From the NCBI GenBank assembly GCA_003647035.1, contig QMMB01000207.1:1-6366 (forward strand): a DNA stretch of 6,366 nucleotides, read 5' to 3'. Under the pieces are notes generated by a model, which was not told the DNA's origin, searched no databases, and saw only the letters and a list, made by a program, of their open reading frames with translations. Positions within the stretch are counted from its first letter, which is position 1. Each line of letters opens with the position of its first letter. Source of the stretch: Deltaproteobacteria bacterium. GTDB lineage: Bacteria > Myxococcota_A > Polyangia > Polyangiales > Houyiibacteriaceae. This document shows, one piece after another, positions 1 through 6,123 of the stretch. The position numbers and the translations under genes are program-made.

Positions 1-402
1 CCCATCGAGGAACTCCATGACGAAGTAGCTCGCGCCGCGCGTGGTCTCACCGAAATCCGAAATGTCGACGATGTTTTCGTGGCCGATCCTCGACGCGCTC
101 TTCGCTTCTTGGCGAAAGCGCGCAACAACCTCGGGACGCCGCGACAGGTCATCGCGAAGGACCTTGATCGCCACCCTCTTGTCGATATCGCGATGGAGGC
201 CTTCGTAGACCAAGCCCATTCCGCCCTCGCCGATTCGGCTCTTCACCACATAGCGGCCGGCCAGCACCATGCCGACGAGAGGATCGTCCGGATTGAGCGG
301 ACTGACGCTCATCTGCGACGTCGTCACGAGACGCGTGGCGTCGACGGGGCAGAATACCTCTCCCGCGCCGTAGTCACTTCTGCAGGCAGGACATACCTTC
401 AT
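1..402 (-). CDS. Serine/threonine protein kinase, N-terminal part (cut by window edge)
   Basis: This is the first 134 codons of a eukaryote-like (Hanks-type) Ser/Thr kinase that would phosphorylate proteins using ATP. Read on the minus strand from ATG 402-400, it opens with a small Cys motif: CPAC at residues 4-7 and FCPVD at 17-21. After a short linker the kinase fold starts at about residue 50, with the glycine-rich loop IGEGGMGLVYEG (57-68), the ATP-binding lysine in VAIK (K80), a candidate helix-C glutamate (E99) in RFRQEAKSASRIGHENIV, and the hinge strand YFVMEFLDG (126-134). The catalytic HRD and DFG motifs lie beyond the window, so activity cannot be judged. The start is supported by an in-frame TGA 10 codons upstream and a GGGAA (412-416, minus strand) 9 nt before ATG. 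The Cys-motif-plus-kinase layout is common in myxobacterial kinases; the substrate is unknown. It is transcribed divergently from mutL. Confidence 0.93.
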   Translation of the reverse strand, partial: MKVCPACRSDYGAGEVFCPVDATRLVTTSQMSVSPLNPDDPLVGMVLAGRYVVKSRIGEGGMGLVYEGLHRDIDKRVAIKVLRDDLSRRPEVVARFRQEAKSASRIGHENIVDISDFGETTRGASYFVMEFLDG

Positions 403-526
403 GACGGTGAATTCCCGATTATCTCCCCAATTTCACGGTAGCATTGCGATTGTCAGAGGGTCAACGATGGGGCCAATCTCACAGGGCCTCATTGCCAATC
501 GAAAGGAGCTTTGATAGGCGCACGCC
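403..526. promoter_or_regulatory. Divergent intergenic region between kinase gene and mutL
   Basis: The 124 nt between two head-to-head genes must carry the promoter of the kinase gene and, unless there is an internal start, that of the mutL block. The best minus-strand sigma70-like candidate is TTGACC (complement of 459-464), an 18-nt spacer, then TACCGT (complement of 435-440), about 33 nt upstream of the kinase start. On the plus strand TTGTCA (450-455) could be a -35, but only a poor -10 (CAATCT, 474-479) follows. The two candidates interleave, so they might compete. The location is solid; the boxes are weak matches made by eye. Confidence 0.4.
503..508 (+). promoter_or_regulatory. Shine-Dalgarno-like AAGGAG upstream of mutL, unusually far from the start
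   Basis: AAGGAG is the strongest ribosome-binding motif in the leader, but it ends 18 nt before the GTG at 527, against a usual 5-10 nt. An in-frame TAG at 515-517 means mutL cannot start closer to it, and there is no other start codon between that stop and 527. Either initiation is inefficient, or leader folding shortens the gap, or the motif is not used. Confidence 0.4.
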
Positions 527-2173
527 GTGGGCTCAACGGTACGATTGCTGGATGATACGCTGATCGACCAAATTGCAGCGGGCGAGGTGATCGAGCGGCC
601 CGCCAATCTGGTCAAAGAGCTCCTCGAGAACGCGATCGACGCGGCGGCAACCGCGATTACCGTGTCAGTGGAAGACGGGGGCCGAGGTTTGGTGCGTGTG
701 AGCGACGACGGAATCGGCATGTCGCCTGAGGACGCTGCCCTGTGCATCGAACGACATGCCACCAGCAAGATCGCTGCGTTCGAGGATCTCGCGCGTGTCG
801 CGACGCTCGGGTTTCGCGGAGAGGCCCTTCCCTCGATCGGGTCGGTCTCGAAGATGACCATCACCACTCGGCCGAAGGCAGACCTGGAGGGCACGCGGGT
901 CATCGTGGAAGGGGGCGAAGTGCGGGAGATATCGCCCGCGGGGTGCCCCCCTGGGACGACGGTCGAGGTCCATGACTTGTTTTACAACGTGCCGGCGCGA
1001 AAGAAGTTTCTTCGGGCCCGTCAGACCGAAACTTCTAGAATTTTCGAGGTTTGTCAGCGCGTCGCGTTGAGTCGTCCGGGCCTACGATTGGTCGTCGCAT
1101 CCGATGGGCGCACGGCCCGGCAGTACCTGCCGGTGGCCGATCTCGCCGAGCGCGCGTACCAGGTGTTCGGCGACGTGGCGTTTCAGGAGATCCATACCGA
1201 GCGCGAGGGCGTGGGCCTCGACGCGGTCTTGGCGCCGATCGAGCTCGCACGCTCCGGCGCGCGGCACCTCTTTTTGTTCGTCAACGGGCGTCCGATCGTC
1301 GATCGGGGCCTCGCTCGCGCGATCGCCTTCGCGTACGGCGATCGATTGCCCCCGGGGCACTACCCTCGAGGAGTGGTTTCGCTTCGTCTTCCGCCCGAAG
1401 ACGTCGACGTCAACGCCCATCCACAAAAGACGGAGGTGCGGTTCAAACAGACCGCCCAACTCGTGGATCTCGTGACTCGGATGGTTGCCGCGCGGCTTCC
1501 GGCCCTACCCACGGGCGACGCCTATTGGGAGGCGCGCATTGGCACCCACGCAAGCGCGGGTCCGGCTTCGAAGGGAGCAACCACAGTCACCGAGACCGCT
1601 GCTCCGTATGAGGCGCGCAACCCAAACGGCCTCCGTTTCGTCGGTCAAGTCCGCGATCGCGTCCTGATCTGCGAGAGCGACGATCAGATTCTGGTGCTGG
1701 ACCGCGAACGGGCCGATGCGCTCGTCCGTTACGATGCGCTTCGCGAATCGGCGACCACCGGGTCGGTCCGTCGTCACAACCTGCTGTTCCCCGATCGGTT
1801 CGAGATTGCGCCATCCGCGGCAGCCGCGCTCGAGCGGCATGAAACATTGCTGCGTGACCTCGGCTTCGATTGGTCTGAGCTCGGCGAGGGCACTTATGCC
1901 GTGCGAGCCATCCCTGCGCTCCTCGCCGACGCTCGCGCGACCCAACTCTTCGAAGCCGCGCTTACCAGTCTCGAAGGCGACGGCGAAAATCGGACGGACG
2001 CCGTGCTTCGGTCGCTCGCAAACCGCGCCGCCAAGCCCAACGGCGACCCGCTCGATGACGCTGCTGCAGAGCGCATCGTAGCCGGTGTCTGGCCACGCCG
2101 GGACGCCCACCGATCCTGCGTGATCGGGCGCGTTCAAGTGTCACTAGGAAGCGGAGAGAGCTTCGATGACTGA
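527..2173 (+). CDS. mutL: DNA mismatch repair protein MutL, endonuclease motifs missing
   Basis: MutL is the GHKL ATPase that couples mismatch recognition by MutS to strand incision and removal. The N-terminal ATPase domain (about 1-320) is intact: the conserved opening IAAGEVIERP (16-25), motif I KELLENAIDA with E31 and N35, motif II DDGIGM (60-65), motif III GFRGEAL (95-101), NGRPIVDR (253-260), and DVNAHPQKTEVRF (294-306) with the ATP-site lysine K301. A short linker leads to a C-terminal dimerisation domain from about residue 367 (GLRFVGQVRDRVLI). At 548 residues it is somewhat shorter than E. coli MutL (615). The metal-binding nuclease motifs are not present: DRERADA (392-398) stands where DQHAxxE is expected, AN (498-499) where AC is, and CVIGRV (531-536) where CPHGRP is. 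The GTG start is forced by an in-frame TAG at 515 and by the conserved N terminus beginning directly after it. It is the first gene of the coupled block. Confidence 0.97.
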   Translation: MGSTVRLLDDTLIDQIAAGEVIERPANLVKELLENAIDAAATAITVSVEDGGRGLVRVSDDGIGMSPEDAALCIERHATSKIAAFEDLARVATLGFRGEALPSIGSVSKMTITTRPKADLEGTRVIVEGGEVREISPAGCPPGTTVEVHDLFYNVPARKKFLRARQTETSRIFEVCQRVALSRPGLRLVVASDGRTARQYLPVADLAERAYQVFGDVAFQEIHTEREGVGLDAVLAPIELARSGARHLFLFVNGRPIVDRGLARAIAFAYGDRLPPGHYPRGVVSLRLPPEDVDVNAHPQKTEVRFKQTAQLVDLVTRMVAARLPALPTGDAYWEARIGTHASAGPASKGATTVTETAAPYEARNPNGLRFVGQVRDRVLICESDDQILVLDRERADALVRYDALRESATTGSVRRHNLLFPDRFEIAPSAAAALERHETLLRDLGFDWSELGEGTYAVRAIPALLADARATQLFEAALTSLEGDGENRTDAVLRSLANRAAKPNGDPLDDAAAERIVAGVWPRRDAHRSCVIGRVQVSLGSGESFDD

Positions 2174-3098
2174 CGCGCTTCAGCCGCTTCTAGTCATCGC
2201 GGGACCCACCGCCTGCGGCAAGACCGCTGCCGCCATCGAAGTAGCGCACCACTTCGATGGCGAGCTCGTCGGCGCCGACAGCGTGCAGGTGTACCGGGGC
2301 TTCGACGTCGGGTCTGCCAAGCCGACATTGCCCGAGCTTAGAGGCGTGGCGCACCACCTCCTCGATGTCCTCGATCCCGACCAGGAAGTGGACGCAGTCG
2401 CCTACGCCAACCTGGCAGACGCCGCGATTCGCGACATTCGTGACCGCGGGCGTCTTCCGATCGTCGTCGGTGGCACGGGTCTTTGGATCCGAGCGCTCGT
2501 CCGTGGGCTCGTCGACGTCCCGCCGGTGGACCCCGACGTCCGTCGACACCTCGAGCAGACCGCAGCCTCGGAGGGCGCGCCCGCGCTGCATGCCAGGCTG
2601 GCTCAGGTTGATCCAATCTCTGCCGACGCCGTTCATCCGAACGACACGCTGCGGATCGTGCGCGCGCTCGAGGTTTACGAACAGACCGGGCGTCCCCTCG
2701 GCACGCTCCGCGCCGAGCATGCGCTCGGAGCGCCTCGATATCGCACTATGCTCATCGTCCTCGACATGGATCGGGAGCAACACAGTGCTGTGATCGAGCG
2801 TCGCGCGAAGCAGATGCTCGAGGCCGGTTGGGTCGACGAGGTGCGCTCGCTCCGCGCACGATGGGGCGACGATATCCGCCCATTTGGAAGTGTCGGGTAT
2901 CGCGACGTGCTCGCACACGTTCGCGACGAGGTCCCCCTCGAGGAAACCTTGCGCCGAGTCCGAAAGTCGACCCGCGTGTACGCACGCCGGCAGCGAACCT
3001 GGTTCAAGAGCGAGCCCGGTGTAAGCTGGCGGTGCGAAAGCGCCGAGCTCCGCGAGCCAGACGGGCTCGACCGCATCGCAAAGGGCCTGGGGCTGTGA
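2166..3098 (+). CDS. miaA: tRNA dimethylallyltransferase MiaA
   Basis: MiaA transfers the dimethylallyl group from dimethylallyl diphosphate to N6 of adenosine 37, next to the anticodon, in tRNAs that read codons starting with U. The product is the i6A from which ms2i6A is later made. The 310-residue length is normal for the family. The P-loop is GPTACGKT (13-20), followed by ADSVQVYRGFD (37-47), which carries the catalytic Asp D38, the VGGTGLWIRAL strand-loop (101-111) with T104, the family signature around HPNDTLRIVRALEVYEQTG (157-175), and the C-terminal STRVYARRQRTWF (268-280). Nothing important is missing. ATG 2166 has GGAG at 2153-2156, 9 nt upstream, and overlaps the mutL end by 8 nt, which implies translational coupling. 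The mutL-miaA order is widely conserved in Proteobacteria; the hfq gene that often follows is absent here. Confidence 0.98.
   Translation: MTDALQPLLVIAGPTACGKTAAAIEVAHHFDGELVGADSVQVYRGFDVGSAKPTLPELRGVAHHLLDVLDPDQEVDAVAYANLADAAIRDIRDRGRLPIVVGGTGLWIRALVRGLVDVPPVDPDVRRHLEQTAASEGAPALHARLAQVDPISADAVHPNDTLRIVRALEVYEQTGRPLGTLRAEHALGAPRYRTMLIVLDMDREQHSAVIERRAKQMLEAGWVDEVRSLRARWGDDIRPFGSVGYRDVLAHVRDEVPLEETLRRVRKSTRVYARRQRTWFKSEPGVSWRCESAELREPDGLDRIAKGLGL
3081..3085 (+). promoter_or_regulatory. Ribosome-binding motif AAGGG inside the miaA end
   Basis: AAGGG lies 9 nt before the GTG at 3095, inside the last codons of miaA. It is the reason to take the 27-codon frame that follows seriously. By contrast, the flippase-like gene at 3180 has no clear motif at the right distance, so ribosomes delivered through this site could reinitiate there. 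Confidence 0.35.
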
Positions 3099-3178
3099 AC
3101 TTCTTCGGACATTCGGTCGAACGCGCCGCCCCGGAACTACTCCGCGGGGTTCAGGACGCGCTAGGCTCCCAGAACTGA
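3095..3178 (+). CDS. 27-codon reading frame between miaA and the flippase-like gene; possible AcpH-like remnant
   Basis: The frame starts at a GTG that shares four bases (GTGA) with the miaA stop, has AAGGG at good spacing, and ends in TGA at 3176-3178, one base before the ATG of the next gene. The predicted peptide begins MNFFGHSVERAAPELL and ends in VQDALGSQN. Most third codon positions are G or C, like the neighbours. No domain, membrane segment or signal peptide is visible. The opening MNFFGH resembles the N terminus of proteins related to the acyl-carrier-protein phosphodiesterase AcpH (E. coli AcpH begins MNFLAH). The rest, an amphipathic VERAAPELLRGVQDAL, could be the tail of such a protein after an in-frame central deletion. 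That reading rests on remembered family resemblance, not on an alignment. Alternatives are a genuine small protein, a coupling leader for the downstream gene, or chance; the exact fit between two genes argues against pure chance. Confidence 0.4.
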   Translation: MNFFGHSVERAAPELLRGVQDALGSQN

Positions 3179-3179
3179 G

Positions 3180-4154
3180 ATGCTCGACGCAACGGGAAAA
3201 CGCAGCGCCAGCGGCGAGAAGCGGCGGCGCTACCTGAAGTGGGGCCGGATCGCGGTGACAGTGGCCGCCGTCGGCTACCTCGCGAGCCGTGTTGAACCAA
3301 GCGACGTTCTGCGCGCTTTTCAAAGACTCTCTTTGGGAGCGGCGCTCACCGCGATCGCCGCCGTCACATGCGGACTCCTGTGCGGAATGGTTCGATGGCG
3401 CCTTCTGCTCCGCGCGTATGGAGCCATCGATGTGCCTCGCTGGCCGCGAATCGCCCACCTCTATTTGGTCGGACACTTCTACAACACGTATGCGCCGGGC
3501 GGAGTCGGTGGCGACGTCATTCGGGGCGTCGCCGGCCGGAAGGCCTTCGGCGATCTCGACTGGGCGAGCGCGACGAGCGGTGTGGCGGTCGTCTTCATCG
3601 AGCGGGTCATCGGCGTCTCGGCCTTGCTCGTCCTCGCGACGAGCGCGTACTTGATTTGGCCGATCCCCGGAATCGGGAACTTCGGCCCATGGGCGGCCCT
3701 AGGTCTCGCTACGGCAGCAGGCGCGGTGATCGGAATCGCTATCGCGCCTAGGTTGGCGCCGCTTCTTCCGGAGAAGCTCGGCAAGCCTCTTCGCGCGCTC
3801 CCGCGCCTTCGTTCCATCGGACCTTTCCTCGTCGCCTTCTTGCTGTCGCTCATCATCCATTCGATCAACATCGTCACGGGTCACGTCATCATGCACTCGC
3901 TGGAGCCCTCGGTGACCTTGACGCAGTCCGCTGTGGTGATGCCGCTGATCGGCGCGTCTGCGTTCTTCCCGTTCACAGTCGGTGGTGCGGGCGTTCGAGA
4001 GGCCGCGTTCGCAGCGCTCTACGGGACTGTCGGCGTCCCCGAAGCCAGCGCCTACGCGGCCTCGCTCAGCTTCTGGGGCACCCAACTGCTCACCGCGGCA
4101 GTCGGCGGTGTGGTCAACCTACTCGTGCCGCTCTCGGGACCGGAAAGTGACTGA
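3180..4154 (+). CDS. Polytopic membrane protein, LPG-synthase-TM / flippase-like family
   Basis: This is a 324-residue inner-membrane protein of the family that includes the membrane half of lysylphosphatidylglycerol synthase and the YbhN and AglD-type proteins (PF03706, formerly UPF0104). After a short, basic, presumably cytoplasmic N terminus (KRRRYLKWGR, 14-23), hydrophobic segments are seen at about 24-38, 52-72, 136-160, 168-190, 213-237, 250-270 and 298-318. Family hallmarks are NTYAPGGVGGDVIRG (102-116), ERVIG (141-145) and PFTVGGAGVREAAF (264-277). There is no C-terminal aminoacyl-transferase domain, so it is not a full MprF. Proteins of this type are thought to move or handle lipid-linked substrates; the substrate here is not known. 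ATG 3180 is the first possible start after an in-frame TAG about 15 nt upstream, and lies 1 nt after the preceding stop with no good Shine-Dalgarno. The gene overlaps the next by 8 nt, and the pairing with a DUF2723 protein suggests envelope glycan or glycolipid work. Confidence 0.88.
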   Translation: MLDATGKRSASGEKRRRYLKWGRIAVTVAAVGYLASRVEPSDVLRAFQRLSLGAALTAIAAVTCGLLCGMVRWRLLLRAYGAIDVPRWPRIAHLYLVGHFYNTYAPGGVGGDVIRGVAGRKAFGDLDWASATSGVAVVFIERVIGVSALLVLATSAYLIWPIPGIGNFGPWAALGLATAAGAVIGIAIAPRLAPLLPEKLGKPLRALPRLRSIGPFLVAFLLSLIIHSINIVTGHVIMHSLEPSVTLTQSAVVMPLIGASAFFPFTVGGAGVREAAFAALYGTVGVPEASAYAASLSFWGTQLLTAAVGGVVNLLVPLSGPESD

Positions 4155-6120
4155 GGAGAAGCTTCTCGGCCTCCCCGTCCGATCGCGCCGAATGACCGGC
4201 GCCGCAGCGGGCGCCCTATTCGCCTTCTACGTGTGGACGATGTGCCGGAGCCTGTCGATGTACGACAGCCCCGAGCTCGCGCTCGTCGCCGAGCAGCTCG
4301 GTCTCGGCCATCCATTTGGTCAGCCCCTGCACACCCTGATCGGGGGTCTGCTCGCTCGCATCCCGGGCATCGATCCGCTGGTCGCACTGAACGCCTTCTC
4401 CGCGCTCGCCGGGGCACTGACCGTCATCCCGGCAACCAGCTTTGCCGAGACCTTGGTGCGGCCGGGTCCCAACTGCCCGGCCGGCGACGTACGATTCGTC
4501 GCGCCCACCATCGCGATTGCCGGAATGCACCCCGCCCTGTGGGAACCCGCGACCCGCATCGAAGTGTATGCGCTGGCGGCCTTCTTCGCCCTGTGGGGCG
4601 CTGCCCGCTTCGCCAGCGCCGTTCTCGACGAAGACCCACGCTCGCGCCCCTATCTCGCGACGGGCCTCAGCTTGGGGCTTGCCGCAAGCGCGAACGTCGT
4701 GTGCGCCTTCGGCGTTGCGGTCGCGATCACCCCACGACTCCTGACGGCTATAGCGCGACGCGAGATTCCCCGACGCGCACTCGGCCTGGTGATCGCCGGG
4801 GGACTGATCGGACTGACGACCTATCTGTACGTCTTTGCTGTGGCCGGAAGGGAGGACGTCGTCGTGTGGGGCGCACCCACGAACGCGGCTTCGCTCAAGC
4901 ACTACTTCACCGCTGCGGATTTCAGCTCCAAGGCCGTCGCGTCGTGGTCCGAATGGTGGGGCCACGTGCGGGAGCTGTCCGAGTGGTCGCTCCACAATGG
5001 GCTGATCGCCATGCTCCTCGCAGGGTTCGCGGGCTACGCGATCTATGCGCGCAAGCCGGGCCTGGGCCGCTTCTTCTTCATCGCACCCTTGATCTTCTTC
5101 GTCTCGTTCATCGCCCGCAACGGCACCTTCGCGGTGGACGTCCTGGACTATGCCGGGTATCTCGCGATTCCTACCTGGATCGCGGCCTCCGGCGTCGGCC
5201 TTTTCGTCGCCTACCTCGCAGAACGCAAGCGCTCCCTGGCTGTCCCCGCACTGGCTGCGATCGTGCTTCTCGTCATGGTGGCCCCGCCCGCCCCGTACGA
5301 ACGTACCCGGAACCGCGATACATTCACTTGGGACATCGCCCACGAGGCGCTTCAGGCCGCGCCGCCGGACGCGATCGTCATCATCCAGGCCGATCATTGG
5401 ATCGGACCGCTCTGGTACCTGCAAGAGCAGCGCGGCCTCCGACCGGACGTGACCCTGCTCGCCTACGGTCTCGCATCCTCAGGTTGGTTCTGGCGGCATC
5501 TCTACCGGCGCCATCCAGACCTCGATCCCCTGCCGCTCCAGGGTCCTGGCGGACGCGACGCAAGAGTGCGCCGGTTCCTCGCCTCCAACTCGACCCGCCC
5601 GGTACAGATCGAACGCGCAGGTCTCGCCAATCGGCTCGGTTTGCCGACCTGCCCGAGCGAGTGGCTCTTGGATGTCCGCGCGGGCTGCGGTGATGCCGCC
5701 CAAGAGCCTGCTCTCACCCGATACGCGAGCGCGGCGTTGGCGGAGCTCGAGGATGGCTCTCCCGGACCCAGCGGTTTGATCGCGCGTGTGACACTCGACC
5801 GCGGCCACGATCTGTACTCCCAGGGGTTTCCGCGTGCCGCCATCGCAAGTTTGCTGTCCGGTGTGCCGCACGTCGAGGGCCTCGGGCAGGTGGACCTGTC
5901 GTCCGTGCCCCTTCGAATCAGGCCATCTGTGCGACCCGCCCCGGCCTACGAGCCGCGCGTCGCTCTGGGGGACGCAGCGCGCAACCTCCATTACGCATCC
6001 ACGATTGCAACGGCGACGGGCGCGATCCCACTTGCGGCCTACTTCGCCAGCTGGTCGGAGGTCATGGGGCCGGTTCAGCCGAAGTTTACGGCCTTGCCGG
6101 CGTCTCCTGCTAACCTCTGA
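4147..6120 (+). CDS. DUF2723-type multi-pass membrane protein, probable GT-C-like glycosyltransferase
   Basis: This 657-residue protein has a membrane part (about 1-380) and a large non-membrane C-terminal part (about 381-657). It is placed in DUF2723 (PF11028) by the block after the first membrane segment: MYDSPELALVAEQLGLGHPF (38-57) followed by GQPLHTLIG, with acidic D40 and E43 and the HP pair 55-56. Further support comes from RIEVYALAAFFALWGA (137-152) and a post-membrane block DAIVIIQADHWIGPLWYLQE (408-427) then RGLRPDV. Hydrophobic segments are seen at about 17-33, 78-98, 116-130, 138-160, 168-195, 211-232, 283-300, 308-323, 336-357 and 363-380. An acidic residue pair in the first outer loop is typical of GT-C enzymes that use polyprenyl-phosphate sugars; this role is inferred. 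GTG 4147 was chosen because it overlaps the flippase-like gene by 8 nt and has GGGA at 4136-4139; ATG 4192 would shorten the protein by 15 residues. The open frame runs further upstream to 3982, but that stretch is Arg- and Ser-rich and out of frame with the flippase-like gene. Confidence 0.82.
   Translation: MTEEKLLGLPVRSRRMTGAAAGALFAFYVWTMCRSLSMYDSPELALVAEQLGLGHPFGQPLHTLIGGLLARIPGIDPLVALNAFSALAGALTVIPATSFAETLVRPGPNCPAGDVRFVAPTIAIAGMHPALWEPATRIEVYALAAFFALWGAARFASAVLDEDPRSRPYLATGLSLGLAASANVVCAFGVAVAITPRLLTAIARREIPRRALGLVIAGGLIGLTTYLYVFAVAGREDVVVWGAPTNAASLKHYFTAADFSSKAVASWSEWWGHVRELSEWSLHNGLIAMLLAGFAGYAIYARKPGLGRFFFIAPLIFFVSFIARNGTFAVDVLDYAGYLAIPTWIAASGVGLFVAYLAERKRSLAVPALAAIVLLVMVAPPAPYERTRNRDTFTWDIAHEALQAAPPDAIVIIQADHWIGPLWYLQEQRGLRPDVTLLAYGLASSGWFWRHLYRRHPDLDPLPLQGPGGRDARVRRFLASNSTRPVQIERAGLANRLGLPTCPSEWLLDVRAGCGDAAQEPALTRYASAALAELEDGSPGPSGLIARVTLDRGHDLYSQGFPRAAIASLLSGVPHVEGLGQVDLSSVPLRIRPSVRPAPAYEPRVALGDAARNLHYASTIATATGAIPLAAYFASWSEVMGPVQPKFTALPASPANL
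4156..4167. repeat. Perfect 12-bp palindrome just after the flippase-like stop codon
   Basis: GAGAAGCTTCTC is its own reverse complement. It starts 2 nt after the TGA at 4152-4154, inside codons 4-7 of the DUF2723 gene, 7 nt after its GTG. As RNA only a short hairpin could form, with no U-run after it, so it is not a terminator. It may be a chance result of coding sequence, or could affect reinitiation at the overlap. Confidence 0.35.
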
Positions 6121-6123
6121 CCG

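Noticed and set aside
79..441. Plus-strand open frame of 120 codons over the kinase start
   Set aside because: It is antisense to the kinase N terminus, which has an unmistakable glycine-rich loop and VAIK motif on the other strand.
511..555. Possible 14-codon leader peptide starting at TTG just after AAGGAG
   Set aside because: Only 2 nt separate AAGGAG from the TTG, too few for efficient initiation, and nothing else supports it.
1505..2137. Minus-strand open frame opposite the MutL C-terminal region
   Set aside because: Considered because MutL looks eroded here, but the plus-strand reading still follows the MutL C-terminal fold to its end and the antisense product resembles nothing.
2704..2732. 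Inverted repeat CGCTCCG / CGGAGCG with a 15-nt loop inside miaA
   Set aside because: It is within conserved coding sequence, has no T-run, and 7-bp arms of G and C are expected by chance in such GC-rich DNA.
3133..3152. CCCCG...CGGGG pair downstream of miaA as a possible terminator
   Set aside because: The stem is only about 5 bp with no following T-run, and the next gene starts within 30 nt in a coupled arrangement.
2190..3476. Long minus-strand open frame (428 codons) opposite miaA and the start of the flippase-like gene
   Set aside because: It lies antisense to a clear miaA, has no recognisable domain, and its composition is what the complement of GC-rich codons gives. Such shadow frames are common in high-GC DNA.
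3982..4146. Upstream extension of the DUF2723 reading frame
   Set aside because: This stretch overlaps the conserved end of the flippase-like gene in another frame and its translation is Arg- and Ser-rich, unlike the membrane segment that follows GTG 4147.
4216..5424. Long minus-strand open frame (402 codons) opposite the DUF2723 gene
   Set aside because: The translation is hydrophilic and of low complexity with no family signature, while the plus strand encodes well-formed membrane segments and the DUF2723 blocks.
4233..5693. Plus-strand open frame of 486 codons in another frame within the DUF2723 gene
   Set aside because: It is extremely Arg-, Pro- and Gly-rich with no motif; a frame-shifted reading of the real gene.
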